A DNA stretch of 64,000 bases from Takakia lepidozioides (lineage: Eukaryota > Streptophyta > Takakiopsida > Takakiales > Takakiaceae). The stretch covers positions 44,888,001 to 44,952,000 of the forward strand of contig CM060733.1 in NCBI GenBank assembly GCA_030704615.1, in the 5' to 3' direction. The position numbers and the translations under genes were made by a program. This document shows positions 1 to 12,102 of this stretch, piece after piece; the first letter of the stretch is position 1; each line of letters opens with the position of its first letter. The notes beneath the pieces were generated by a model that saw only the letters and a list, made by a program, of their open reading frames with translations, had not been told where the DNA came from and searched no databases.

Positions 1-2096
1 CTTCCAAGGAGCCATGTTTAACAACCAGGAGATATTCATGATGGTACAACCAAGCAATTTACAGCCTCCATAACTCAAGGACAAGTGAAATAAGGAACCA
101 CAACAATACAACCTCCCTCACCCAAAGACAGGACAAACAACATCACAGAGACAGTCAAAGGACATGTCACGTGCTTGTATAAGAAAATGCAATAATCTGA
201 CAGAAAATGAGGAAGAGTCGATGCCTTTGAAGAACACGCAATGTATGCCAGATGAAAATCGAAGTTCAATCTTTCGGTAGACCTGGGGCAATCATACCCA
301 GCGATAAAAGAGGAGAGCAAATATCTGTGATGCAAATGACTGGCTCCATACTTGTACAAAGATTGGGAGGATTTCCTTTCCATCGTCTGGAACTTCTGCA
401 TAGTGCTGTGCAAACACTTCATAAAAGCAAAGAGAGGGGCGATTGCCAGTGGCAGTCTTTGAAACTATGTCGCCATCTGGGATCTGTTCCGAACTATAGA
501 GTCGTGCAGCAATTCCATCACCATAACAGCCACTTCAGCTACAAATGTAGCATTTTCATGCACAAGGGATAATTTTCCGACAATGACACAACGTCCAAAG
601 GCCTCATGCAGAGGTATCAACCACTAGGGCCTCATGTCAGCCCAGGATTGCCATATCACTTCCACAAAACCGGAAGCAATCCTGAGGGTATAGTAGGCAG
701 GCTTTGATAATGGTGCTATGAGCTCTTTCACCAGCTCCTCTATTCTATGGTAACAAGCACCTTCGGATTTATATCTACCACCTTGGAATCCATAACTCGC
801 CCAATGGCATTTCTAGCGATTTGGGGCAATAACTCCTCCAACCACAAAAGCATAGAAAACAATCATGTGTAAGTTCAGATTGCCTCATGAAAGAAAGAGA
901 TCACAGCAAAGGGATAGACAGCTACCTTGGGCCCGCGGGTCAACCTCCAAGGCTACATCAGTGAAGAGCTGGCGAAGCAGATCACCTCGCTCGGTTGGTG
1001 TGTCAAGCGCCTGTCATTCATACATAGAACCTTTATTCCCTCTCCTCTCTTGTGCTACAAAAATAGTTCAATACTGACGATTGGTTTGTCTTGGCAGGTA
1101 TGGGTCAGAAATCCCCCTATTGGCGGCTGAGGCGCTTTTCTATATTATAACGATGTCCGTAGCAATATTTGTTCGACGGCGGTTTGCATCTCCAGAAAGG
1201 ACACATCTGATGAAAGAATGTTTAAGTCGAGGACCTTGTGTGGAGCATGGACCAATCTGCCACCCTTCAGCCATTCAGGCAGTGGTTCTCATTGCGGTAT
1301 TCCCTTCTTCATCATCCCAACAACTGTCCATCCTTTCATGGGATGGGGTCTTTGTCTTCTTGGCTCCTTATCTCTACTCACTGTGATTATCAGCCTTGTC
1401 CAACTCCCAGTCTTAACCACATGCTGCAGGTGCAGGACAACTAACTAGAATCTTGATCATGCATTGCCATGATGAAGATCACCAGATTGGATTGGCGTCC
1501 ATTAACTTACAACAATCAAACAGAAGCATACAGTTGATGGGCTACAAACTTCTACCTTTATAGGGTGGATACACATTGATGCAGGGAATCACTACTCTTA
1601 GTCAAACCCAGCTGGATATCACACATTTCCCCAATTGATCCATCTACTCTGGGTCAGTAAAGAATCAAAGCATAAGGGCTTGCGTCATATCTGTAGCAGC
1701 AAGAGAGTGATTGTCACCAATAACGGAATTATTTTTCACTGCCGCTGCGCTCTCTCTCTGCAATTTCTGCTGTTCTACCGTGTCCTATGGCCTCTGGCCT
1801 TGCCCTGCATAACCTTCTTCTCCTCTCTCTCTCTCTAATAAGCCACCAGACAGCTGGAAAGCTACATTTTCACCCTAGAGAGAACTGATTGCCATCCAAC
1901 AATCAGGCAAGTCCCTGCCATGACAAGTGGACTAACACATGCGCAGAGATAAACCAAAATACAGGTCATTGTGTGGGGCACAGAGACATGAGATCAAAGG
2001 TAGTACTTTATTCAGCTTGCGCTGAATTTCAACAGTGAGTTTCTTGCGGAAGGCGGAGTACTCCGGCGGCGGCCGCTGCTGGATGAGGCTCCCCAT
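1..2096 (-). CDS. Left copy of plant-conserved membrane protein gene, 5' exons only (partial at window edge)
   Basis: Three exons can be read on the minus strand: 2096-2007 (start codon, 90 nt), 1010-926 (85 nt, after a CAG acceptor) and 464-298 (167 nt, ending at TGG before GTATGA). Their phases agree (0, 1, 0). Translation begins MGSLIQQRPPPEYSAF; exon 2 carries LLRQLFTDVALEVDPRAQ; exon 3 carries KEILPIFVQVWSQSFASQIF. From memory, these match a land-plant family annotated only as uncharacterised or obscurin-like. The right-hand copy at 32971-37922 has the same three exons with exactly the same lengths. Remaining exons would lie left of base 1, so I cannot tell whether this copy is complete. 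Function unknown. Confidence 0.7.
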
Positions 2097-2329
2097 TGAA
2101 CCACAGCCGCACACTTATGCGACCTGGTTCCACCGGCTGCAGTCTCACCATGGCAGGTCTGCCTCCCTCCTTCTGCCTTGTTTCATACTTCCCCTTTTCT
2201 ACTCCAAGATCTAGTGCACAGGTGCAGCTTGCAGAATATCCAATTGTGCTCAAAACAGTTTTTAAGGGCAAATAGACGACCTCTTTTTCATTCCTCGTTT
2301 TTATCCAAGCTATATGGCGTTAACGTATA

Positions 2330-3378
2330 TGGCTGCAATTTCAGGCAGCTCTTCTATGTAAATGTTGTGCACACAACATCATGGAATCCCTGGAGCATTG
2401 TCTCCTTCAATTTCAGGCTCCAGCCAAAGTTTGGCCTCTGGTGAGAGTATTCTACAGATACTGGAACCCTAGGGTCTTATCCCCCTTGGATATCCTCCTA
2501 ATCTACAACCAGGGATCTAAACAGAGAGCCATATCTTTCCCTGTGTTTGAGACCCTCAGGAGCTCTACACTATGGCACCTATGGAAAGCTGGATGACACC
2601 TCAACCGTTTCTGCCTTGCTTGCACATATCTTCTCTGATCTGGAGATAGAATCAAGAAAAGCTTGGTCCAAAACATCTGCAGATATTGAGCGGAATTCAA
2701 GCAATGCGGCAGCAGCAATTCATGCTACCTTCCAGACCACCTGGGGCCACCGTGGACTTATCTGCAACTCCCCAGAGATTGACAACTGCGTTTGGAACGA
2801 CCTTCCACCCGCCTGCTGGCGTGACCACTGCTCGACCTTGCACAGTGTCCCCTGAGTTCGATCGAGATATCAACTGGAAGCACATCAGGCCTTCATCATC
2901 GGTTTCGAGGCTTCAGTACAGATAGGGTGATCTCAATTTGGAGAGGATAACAATGTTCTCAGTTCACTTAGGCTGGTTTCATTTCGGAGGTGATCACACG
3001 ATCCACCCACACTAGCTTTACCATGGAAATGTTTTGACTGCTAAATTACAGTGTAACAGTTCCTGCGGCGCTCTAGTCTAGTTCTCACGAAATGCATCCT
3101 GGGTTTCCATAGACATATTCAGACACTGCTGTTGGGTTCTCTCAGTCAGGCGATCCTGCAGACATAGCAGATCCAACTAAAAAGTGCCAGCCCTAGGGCA
3201 GACAGATCTTCTTTATTGATCACTCTCTCATACTGAGACGAAGGGTTCGTTCTTCACTGTTTGCAGTGTGTAAGTTATGCCTTATGGCTCATCCGGGGTT
3301 TTAATTTTTTCCCCCCACAATAACTTACAATCATCATCTCAAGGGCTACTTCCCCTTTCTGCCACAAAAAAAAAAAAA
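2330..3378. other. Segment present only in the left arm
   Basis: This 1.05-kb stretch interrupts the homology to the right arm. It is either an insertion here or a deletion from the right arm. I recognise no element ends and no coding signature. The short open frames in it (for example 2547-2855) look like chance. A short poly-A run lies near 3366-3379. Confidence 0.4.
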
Positions 3379-3540
3379 AGCATAAACAGCTCATCTGCAG
3401 GCACTCCTCGGGAGTGTCAAAGCACAGCACTCTCCACAGTTTGTGTACAGAGCGCAATCATGCTATTCTCCAAAATACTCTCCAGGAGGCTGTCGTTGGG
3501 TGCGCCGACCAAATGCAGCACTTGAGATTCCCGGCAATCT

Positions 3541-3724
3541 TAACACCCCCCCCCCCCCCCCGCCTTTTCTCCACACCAGCTGAACAGGGAGTATCCGCAA
3601 CTCATCAGTGCGATTTTAACACTTTCAAGCTACGATATGCCTGTTTGAAGAAGTGTCTATAGCTACTTTGTTCCATTGTACTGGGCTAACTCTCTCCTAA
3701 GTATTCCCTCTCTCTCTCTCTCTC
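3541..3724. repeat. Poly-C run and CT microsatellite
   Basis: A C-homopolymer of about 15 bases lies near 3546-3561, and a CT dinucleotide run lies at about 3705-3724. They sit just beyond the end of the inverted-duplication arm and before the first LINE coding sequence, possibly in the 5' leader of the LINE. Confidence 0.6.
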
Positions 3725-3979
3725 GCGCTGGTCTACTGCGCCACTCCACTGTCTACTCTCATCTCGTCTCAACCATCGTGGCCTATCTCACATCTCGTCT
3801 GGGCTGCACCCTCTTTTTGTTTTTCAGTGGCTCCGGAAGGAATCTCTCCCCCCACCACAAATTCCGCCTATTCTCGCCGCCCTTGGCCCCCTCCCCCCTC
3901 TGTCTGCCCATCGTTGGTTCCCCGCTTTCTCTGATTGTAGCTCGCTCTTTGCTGACCCCTGTGCGCCGGTGGTGCCTCC

Positions 3980-5966
3980 ATGGACTCACGAGGAGGTAGT
4001 GACAATCGCAAGAAGCGAGGAGGCCCCTCCCTGCCCAGCAAAGGCAAAAACCAAGCTTGGATCAAGAAAATAGCTTCCACAGATGGTTCTGGTGCCTCAA
4101 TTCTGGGGAAGGGCCCAAGCTCCAGTACAAACCCCCTCCCACCCCTCTCATCAACCTCCCCATCGCCTGCGGACACCACATGGGAGGATACACTGGCCCC
4201 GGTCCATTCTGAGCAACAAATTCTAAAGCTGGACAAGGACAAGCTAAAGGCTCAAGCTAAACGCCCTCGGCGTCCAAAAGAGGTATTCTCGACTTCCCTG
4301 GCAAGCTGAGATCAAGAGCATGGACCAGAAAGTGGCTCGCAGAGCACTTGGGCGCCGAGGGCGGTTTGATTCAACACTTTTGCACGTCTATGGGAAGAGG
4401 GTTCTATACAGTGTTGTTTTCCTCGGAAGCAGAAGCAGAAAATGCTTTAAGTTTCAACACTCACAAATCAGGTGCAAAAGTGTTCATCTTTCCTTGGATC
4501 CACGATTGGGGACACAAACAAGGAGTCCTCTGGAAACCCAGAGTTACCTCACGTCGTTGCCAGAAATTGGCTCCAACTTCGGTACATTTATTGGGACCAT
4601 TAATGTCTATGAGCCTATGTAGGATCAGATCTTAAGTGTTGACAATGAAGCGGTGCACTTCGACTACAACAGAGATAATGGTATCCCCAAATTGGTGGTC
4701 CTCATGCCTGCAACAGCCACCATTGCACCTTCTATCAAGCTCCCAACAATTGATGATTCTTACATTGTGGTGGCAATCCAAGAAGAGATTCTGGCAACAA
4801 TCTGCTTCACCTGCAATGCGGAAGGCCATGTCAAAGCGGACTGCCCAAGGAGCTTGCTCAACTCTAAAGATGATGCACCGCAGGATGTATCCGGCTCCTC
4901 AAAGCCGCTGATAATCAGCACTGAAGGTACATAGACCGTTCCAGCTACTCAGGAGGCTGCGCCAGGGGCGAAAGAGAAAGAAATTGACAACATGGCCATG
5001 AAGTACTGGCACTCAGCCAAGGAAAGGAAAAGAGAGGAGGAGCCAAAGGTCTGGAACCACCCTCATCGACCCTGCGGTTTTTTCCCTGTGAGAATCATGG
5101 AGGACTGGGCATCTTTCCCATTCTCTGAATCAGACCTTATGCAGCTTGATACCAGCAGCATGGCAATCGCCTTCCTGGAGCTTCACTCTTTCAAAAGCAG
5201 GGCACTACCAGGATGGGAGCCTGGCTCTGATTATGCCAGACATAAAGCTGCAATCTGTGTCACACCGCTGCTGTACACTTTCATTGACGATGAAACCAAT
5301 TTTTTCCTGCCAAGTATCAAAGATGGTTTCCAGTCTGTCTGGGTCAATGAAGCCACTGCAAATGCTTTTGGAGTAGGTAAGGAAAGAGAGATCACCCTGG
5401 CCCTCTCTCAAGGCATTCTCAAGGTTTTCTTTCCTAACCTCACCCTCTCCATGGCGCATATCCAAAACATTGGCATAGTTGTGGATAACAATATTTCTCA
5501 CTCCGATCTGGCTTTCATTCATGTACTGCCTGTCATTTACTGCAAGGATCTTGACAGCTCAGGGGCACATGACAAGTGGCTTTGGGTGTCAAAGGCTTAC
5601 TTGTCTTGCAGGGTAAAAGATCTTTATGAATGGTCTCGCAGCGCAATGATTTTCGGAGAAGGCATCAAACTGGTGGAGGAGCACTATCAAATGCTGAAAG
5701 CCAACCCCAAAATCTCTCAGCAAGAGGTGAACAACAATAGAGAGCTGGTGTTGCATGTGGAGAACACTATGATGGCCTCATCGACTGCAGTACAGGAGCA
5801 GCCAATTAACTTCTTGCTGCCGGAGGAGACAGTCGAGTCTCCACCACCGGTAAGCATGGCTTCTCATGCTTGCCTCCCCCCTCCCCTCCACCCTGGATGC
5901 TGCTCCTCTCTTATTCTTTGTGCCTCAGGTGGGAGAGCACAAGAGAGTATGGACTCTCATGTTTGA
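3980..5966 (+). pseudogene. LINE ORF1-like region with CCHC zinc knuckle
   Basis: A basic, Ser/Pro-rich start (3980-4309) is followed, after a frame change, by a stretch at about 4348-4610 that fits the RNA-binding-like domain of plant LINE ORF1. A zinc knuckle CFTCNAEGHVKADC (CX2CX4HX4C) follows at about 4803-4844. An open frame of 324 codons, 4992-5966, continues downstream without an assigned domain. The pieces are in different frames, so the protein is broken. Role by family: binds LINE RNA in the retrotransposition particle. Confidence 0.6.
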
Positions 5967-6316
5967 CAACCACTCTGAAAAACAAAAATACTCCCAGGAT
6001 GGTGGGATACCGCCACATCTCCTTCATCCCCCTCCGCTGTTCTCTTTTTGTCCAATACCCTGTCCTGGACACTTACCTCTGAAGGGCTATCGGTTCACAA
6101 GGATGGGGGGAATCAATTCCTGCTACTGGGAAGCAACAACAAGAGGAAGAGGACCAAAATAGTTTTTTTGTGGGAACTTCCGCTGCTGCACGCTCCACCA
6201 GTAGGCTTCAAATGGGTGTCCACCCTGCACCCGTCAGATAAAAGGACAAAATTTTACTATGCTCCCTCATGGCCATCAAATCGTGGGATCACCACGGGCC
6301 TCAAGCCCTCCCACCC

Positions 6317-7006
6317 ATGACTCTGTCCCTCCGGAGCTGGAATGTGAGAGGTCTGGGATCAGACCACTCTGCCCCAAAAAGGGCGAGAGTTAGACAATGG
6401 GCCTCGGAGTTCATAAATAAATCCTCTCTTCTTTTCTTTCAAGAGCATAAATTGGACCATGCTAAAATTGCCTCGCTGGGGGGCTCTATCTGACCATCTG
6501 CTTTTGCTTTCTGGAACCCCACAGTCACCGACTCTAGCGGGGGTACAGCTATTTTGGTCTCTCCTTCTCTGGGTCAATATGTCCTCTCTAATGAAATTTG
6601 GGTTCAAGGGCGTGTACAGTTTCTTGCCTTCAACCTCGGTAACACTCTGGGCACTATGGGCCTGCTGAACATTTACGCCGCCAGTGATGAGGAGGGCAGG
6701 GTTGCCCTGTGGGAGTTAATTAGAGGGAAGCTGCTGCTTTTCCCACATATCCAGCACTGGCTGCTCGAGGGAGATTTCAACATGGTCGAGGATGACGCTG
6801 ACCGCTTGGGCCATTCCACAAACAATCTCTCAGCATTGGAAAGAAATTCCTGGGAAGCATTGTGCATGGCAGTAGGGCTGCTGGATGCCTCCCCACCAGG
6901 GCAAGAGGAGCTAAAGTTTACATGGTCAAACAACAGAAATCCTCCAAATTTATGCCAAGCCCGACTGGATAGGTTCTACTGCTCCGCCTCATTGCTGACA
7001 TGGTAA
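6317..7006 (+). pseudogene. LINE endonuclease domain (AP-endonuclease type), broken
   Basis: It begins with SWNVRGLG, the usual start of plant LINE ORF2 endonuclease. FFQEHKL follows (metal-binding Glu), then a stop at 6491. After a frame change comes LLNIYAAS, then LEGDFNMVEDDADR (catalytic Asp and Asn) and RLDRFYC near the end. Role by family: nicks the target to prime reverse transcription. It is inactive here because of the stop and frame change, and another stop at 7004-7006 separates it from the RT frame. Confidence 0.75.
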
Positions 7007-7142
7007 AAAAGGATACCGATTCAACCAATTCTTCCTGGTTTCGACCACACGGCCATCCACATCATGCTGAGCACCCCGGGATCCAGGGTAAAAAGGTAGG
7101 GGCTTTTTCAAGCTAAATCCAACCATTCTGGAAGATCCACTG

Positions 7143-8549
7143 GTGATTGAAGCCCTCAAGAGCGCTTGGTCTTCCGAAGTTCACCCTTTCTCCTCTCCCA
7201 CCCTGCTGTGTATGGCTAAAATGCAGAGCCTTCGAAATCAGTGCCAACTCATTTCCAGGGAAAAGGCCGCGGAAAGGACCAGAAGACAAAAGGCTCTAAC
7301 AAAGTGCTTGCAAGTATGCCAGTTCCAGCTGCAATCAGGGCAGCAGGGGCCCCAGACACTGGCCTCTTACACAACTGCCAAGAGGAACCTTGCAGAACTA
7401 CTGCATGCCAAAGAGCAGTTTATAAGGATAAGAGCGGGGGTCAATTGGTCTCTCAAAGGAGAGAAAATGAAGAAATACTTCTTTGCAAAGGCGGCTCAAA
7501 GGAGGTCTGCTACACTGGTGCCAGCCCTACAACACCCAGACACTGGTCTTCCCACTGATAACCGCAAGATTATGGCCAGAGTGGCTGCCTCCTATTTTGA
7601 GAAGTTGTTCCAAAGCCAGCCCTCCACACAGACAATGGACCAGGCCAGAGAGACGTTAATTCAAAGGATCCCATGTACTCTGTCTCAAGCGGATAAAGAT
7701 CACCTCTCCGCACCCTTCACCACGCACGAATTGGGGCTTGCAGTTAAATCTATGGCCCCTAATAAATCTCCTGGGCTGGACGGATTACCAATTGAAGTTT
7801 TCAAGATTCTTTGGGATACCATAGGGGAGGACTTCCTGCTGATGGCAAATGATATCCTGGAAAAAAGCCTGATGCCCTCTCAGATTTCAGAGGGCCTCAT
7901 CACTTTGATTTTCAAGAAAGGTGACAGGGATTGTAGGGCCAATTACCGCCCCATAACATTGCTAAACTCAACGTACAAGATCATAGCAAAGGCCCTGGCT
8001 CTAAGGCTGCAACCGCTCTTGCCCACCATCATCAGGAGGGACCAAACAGGTTTCCTAAAGGACCGTCTGATCTTGGATAACATATTGCTGGCGCACGAGG
8101 CTCTCCATAGAGCTACCATAAACAATCAGCCACTGGCTTTCCTGATGCTGGACTTCGAGAAGGCCTTCGACTCCATTGACTACAAATTCCTCCTCGGGGC
8201 AATGGAAAAGATAGGTATGGGGGGGCCTTTTCTTACTTGGGTGAACATTCTGCTGCAATCCGCCTCTAGCAAAGTCATGGTTAATGGGGTGATCTCCAAA
8301 TCCTTTGCCATCTCAAGGTCGGTCAGACAAGGCTGCCCACTGGCACCTTTTCTTTTTCTAATTGCAGCCGATTCTCTTGGGCACCTTCTAGACTACAGAC
8401 AGGATATTGTGGGCCTGCACCTCCCCACGTATCAGTCAGAATTGCTAAAGCTCAGCATGTATGCAGATGACACCTCTTTATTTCTGGACAACTCCAAAGA
8501 GCTCTGCAGGCTTTGCAGACCTTCTGCACTGGATCGGGTCTTAAGGTAA
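7143..8549 (+). pseudogene. LINE reverse transcriptase domain
   Basis: A 468-codon open frame contains SPGLDGLPIEVFK, NYRPITLLN, QTGFLKDRLILDN, LMLDFEKAFDSI, RQGCPLAPFLF and the catalytic YADDTSLFL. The palm is therefore complete. The frame shifts near 8515-8549 and the thumb continues in another frame (GSGLKVNWKKS, 8536-8570). The region after the RT is visible to about 9000 (KGGLCIIDP). It is the best preserved part of this LINE. Confidence 0.85.
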
Positions 8550-8982
8550 ACTGGAAAAAGTCCATTGGTATCCTGTCCATTCTGCAAAACGGGTGCCAGG
8601 CCTCTCACTGTCAACCTTGGGGAGAAGACATAGGCTTGAGATGGCTGCAAGCTGGTCAAACACATACCTTGCGGGGGCACCAAATAGGGCTAAACATTTC
8701 ACGTGACTATGAGGCAGGTCATCACTAAGCTATTCTGGAGCCTTCCATGCTGCAGTTTGGGACCCAGACAAAATCCTCACCAAGGAGATTAAAGCCCTGG
8801 TCAGGAACTTCCTCTGGGGGGCCACACCAGCTTCACCAACAAAAAAGAGCCCTTGTCTCATGGGACCAACTCTGTCAAAAGAAACGCAAGGGGGGGCTGT
8901 GCATAATTGATCCGGGTTCTCAAATCAAGGCCCTGCTAGCGAGCTCTCAAGCACACAGGCACAGCCCATGGAGCAAGTTCCC

Positions 8983-9700
8983 GGGGAAGTCACCCCCTAT
9001 CACTTGTATAGGGCATGCAAGAGAAATGGGTATTTTTTAGGGGGGTATTACTTTTACTTTGGGTATTTTTAAGTACCCTATAATGACATAATTTTGTAAT
9101 ATGGTGAATTTTTGGCATGCTATTTTAATTATATATTTTCTTGTTTTAAACAAATATTAGACACCCTATATTAGTAATATAATAAAAGATTTTTTTTAAC
9201 AAGACAACTGAATTTATTATTTGGTTGAAATAAATTCTTTTAAAGCATTTGTATCATCGGCATTCAAAGTATAAACGTATTGTGCTCTATCGAAAGTCAT
9301 AGTGACTGAACTAATAATTGAATCTACATCTATTCACTTATTGTCGATATGATCATATTTGAATTTAAATTGTCCTCTAGGTTTTGAGAAGTAGTTTAAT
9401 AACACTATAACTGGTGTGGTTAGTCTATTTAGGAGATCAATAGGCTCTTGCGATATCCTCTACCTGTTCCATGCTTTCTTTCTCATTTTTTGGAATTTTT
9501 CATAGGTATTATCTCAACCCTATAATTATTTTATTTTAAAAAATTATTATTTTAGACCCTATACTAAATTTAAATTCCCTTATCACAATATAATGTACAT
9601 TTTATTATTTTTAAATGTTTTCTAATTTTATCTTTCCTGAATAAATTGCTCCCTATATTTTTTTGCACGTCGGTTGGAAATTTTTGGAAGTGACTTCCCC
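8983..9700. mobile_element. AT-rich insert with short inverted ends inside the LINE remnant
   Basis: About 718 bp are strikingly AT-rich compared with both flanks. GGGGAAGTCAC stands at 8983-8993 and its exact reverse complement GTGACTTCCCC at 9690-9700. Inside, the octamer ACCCTATA or a one-base variant occurs at 9075, 9173, 9517, 9556 and 9650. A minus-strand reading at about 9450-9215 looks like coding sequence with one in-frame stop (pieces include PRGQFKFKYDHI and VTMTFDRAQYVYTL). I do not recognise the family. It could be a small DNA transposon or a captured piece of an AT-rich replicon. Confidence 0.4.
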
Positions 9701-10180
9701 GAGAGCAAGTTAGTTCAGTCTTACTTGCTGGGATCTATCCCTCAATCCCCCCCCTCTGGATGCGGCCACATGATCTATCGAGTTTGAGTGTAGCAGGGAC
9801 AGTGGTAATGGTGGAAGACTTACTGAGGCTATGGCCACTATCACATCTTGTGGCTACTTGGACTTAGAGGAACGACGGTACAGCGTGAGCGGTGAGGCAC
9901 GCTCACGTTGGCTAACGTGGCGTGAGCCCGAGCGAAGGCCATATCAGCGCGAGCAGAGCCACGTCAGCGCGAGCGAAGGCCATATCAGCAAATGCCACAG
10001 AACTTACAGTCAAAGAAAGAATACCTATTCCCGCTGGACCTATAACCGTGAAAATAGGCCTCTAAAGTATAATGAAATTCGACACCATTATAAAAGATGA
10101 GCACATGGCTTCAATGAATAGGTAGGACCGTCAACTCCTGACCTATGCTGCATATTGCAAACAAGACGACACCATTTACA
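9701..10180. other. Spacer with short GC-rich direct repeats
   Basis: No gene seen. Around 9885-9990 the motif GCGAGCGAAGGCCATATCAG occurs twice, separated by a related copy (GCGAGCAGAGCCACGTCAGC), giving three units of about 20-25 bp. The open frame over it (9831-10100) is repetitive and basic, without a domain. Confidence 0.4.
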
Positions 10181-10235
10181 GTGGCAATTGCCAAAAATAT
10201 ATATATACATATATATCCCCTGAAATGGTGGGCGG

Positions 10236-11190
10236 TAGCGCACACCACTTTCAGTGGCATTTGCAGGCCAAAAAAACCCGTGAAAGTGGTGTGCGGCACC
10301 TCAGTGGCATCTGTGGGGAAAAAAAAAAAAAAAAAACCCCTTAAAAATCCCCCAAAAGAAAAAAAAATCCCCCCCAAAAAGGGGTGTATTTCCTGGCACC
10401 GCACACTAAAACAAATACCCTAAAAAATACCTAAAACCCCTTGAAAGACATTAAAAAACCTGTAAGAAAAACCTAAGAAAACCCCCATAAAATGAAAAAC
10501 AAAATCCCCTGAAAAGGGGTGTGCGGCACCGCACACCTCTTTCAGTGACACCGCACACAAAAAAAACCCTAAAAACCCCTAAAAACCCCTAAAAATGAAA
10601 AACAAAAAATCCTGAAAAGGGGTGTGCTACACCGCACACCTCGTTCAGTGGCACCGCACACAAAAAAAACCCATAAAAACCCCTAAAAAACCCCAAAAAA
10701 TGAAAAACAAAAAACCCTGGAAAGGGGTGTGCGGCACCGCACACCTCTTTCAGTGGCACCACACACTAAAAAAAAAACCCTAAAAAAACCCTAAAAACCC
10801 CTAAAAACCCTGAAAAATCCCGAAAAACAAAAAAAACAAAATCCTGCAATTGCCTAAGTAAACCCTAAAAACCCTAAAAAATCTGAAAAACCCTTAAAAC
10901 CCCCCAAAAAAATTCCCACTTTCAATGACATATGTGGGGAAAATAAACCCCCCTAAGAACCACTTAAGAAAACGGTAAAAACCCTAAAAACCCTTAAAAA
11001 ATCTGAAGAACCTTTAAAACCCCCCCAAGAAAAATCCCACTTTCAGTGGCAGTTGTGGGGAAAATAAACCCCCCCTAAGAACCCCTTAAGAAAACGGTAA
11101 AACCCTAAAAACCTGAAAAAACAAGAAAAAAATTTAGTTGCATCTGCGGGGGAAAAAACCCTAAAGACCCTAAAGAAACCCTAATTACCC
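10236..11190. repeat. Satellite-like tandem array with CCCTAAA-type spacers
   Basis: The motif TTTCAGTGGCA and close variants recurs about eight times (near 10246, 10300, 10538, 10641, 10747, 10918, 11040, 11138). Units are roughly 100-120 bp apart. Several units carry the hairpin GGTGTGCGG-CA-CCGCACACC. The stretches between are made of AAAACCCTAAAAACCCC-type sequence that resembles degenerate plant telomere repeats. A TA microsatellite (10198-10216) and poly-A runs are embedded. Confidence 0.7.
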
Positions 11191-11505
11191 ATCATCTATA
11201 TCATCTTTCATTGTGCCCACTGTCAATATCGATTGGATCCTTGGCAACTGCGCTCTTCATATAATTTTGTCACTAGCATGCCTACAGGGTTCATCGTGTC
11301 CACGGTTATGGGTGTCATCTGCGGAATTGCGTACAATAACTTTTGCAAAATCCTGGGGCAACACCACTCACATGAGCACAGGCTCACCACTCATGATCTA
11401 GCATCCCTCGACTTAGATGGACCTAAGCGCCAGCTAAGGGGCGATTATGATAGACTAGTGGCTCCACTAGTGTTGTGGTAGCATTAGTGGTGTACTAATG
11501 ATGAA

Positions 11506-11608
11506 CTAGTGATAGACCAGTGTTTGGTGTGTACATATGTTGTGTGGTTTTGGACAACGATGTAGTTGTTGATATGTATGCACACGACAGTTGTCAAGTT
11601 ATTTTACC
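11506..11608. repeat. Direct repeat copy 1
   Basis: About 100 bp beginning CTAGTGATAG and containing GTTGTGTGGTTTTGGACAAC. It is repeated with a few changes at 11978-12073, 472 bp away. The flanks of both copies are rich in CACTAGTG-like palindromes. Confidence 0.75.
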
Positions 11609-11977
11609 ATTAGTGTGAAGTTAGTTAGGAAATAGCTAGTTTTTATATATTGACATTTGGGATTGACCCAAATGTCAATCCAGGAGCCAATGTATATTTG
11701 GGTTCCTGACGTGGTTACCTTCACGACAGATCGCGGTGGGCTCATCTTTCTCGAGTTGAGCCTCACCGCGTCTAGCTATGGCGCCGTAGTGTAGATTCCC
11801 CATGACATGGGGTGCACTTGGCTCAACTTGTATTTGAGTGATAATTTTATATATGGATGAGTTTATGCTTCAGCTTTGTGCGTTCGCATGAGCTTGTGTG
11901 TACTTTTTTTTCTTTATCATTGTGATGGATTAGTAGTGGGGGACTAGTGGCAGCCTAGTGATTGCACTAGTGGTGGA

Positions 11978-12073
11978 CTAGTGATAGAGTAGTGTTTGGT
12001 GTGCACATGTGTTGTGTGGTTTTGGACAACGATATAGTTGTGTAGCGATATGTATGTGCACGACAACTTTACC
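11978..12073. repeat. Direct repeat copy 2, next to the chromovirus LTR
   Basis: Second copy of the 11506-11608 sequence, ending 30 bp before the chromovirus 3' LTR. The two copies could be ends of an older, unrelated element into which the chromovirus inserted. The far side beyond 19043 shows no third copy. Confidence 0.7.
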
Positions 12074-12102
12074 TTCATGTAGCACTAACGACATAGTTCA
12101 TG

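Larger units (their letters stand above)
1..3490. repeat. Left arm of a large inverted duplication
   Basis: The reverse complement of 1-2330 matches 32710-34745 at high identity (about 97 percent where I compared by eye). A further stretch, about 3380-3490, matches 32620-32716. Between these two parts the left arm holds about 1.05 kb (2330-3378) that is absent from the right arm. Within intron 1 it holds about 350 bp (roughly 1064-1410) that is also absent from the right. The arms cover the 5' flank and first exons of the same gene, so the genes are head to head. Confidence 0.85.
3968..9000 (+). mobile_element. Decayed non-LTR retrotransposon (LINE, L1-like), 3' truncated
   Basis: In order along the plus strand are an ORF1-like region with a CCHC zinc knuckle, an apurinic-type endonuclease, and a reverse transcriptase with intact core motifs. 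This is the order of plant L1-type LINEs. Coding is interrupted by stops and frame changes, for example near 4309, 6491, 7006 and 8549. The element therefore looks inactive. Sequence resembling the region after the RT ends near 9000, where an AT-rich insert begins. I see no clear poly-A tail or target-site duplication. Confidence 0.85.

Noticed and set aside
9831-10100. Basic 89-codon open frame
   Set aside because: Built from short GC-rich direct repeats; no domain or splice context.
10236-11190. CRISPR-like array
   Set aside because: Units are long, imperfect and low-complexity, with no constant short repeat and unique spacers, and the genome is clearly eukaryotic.
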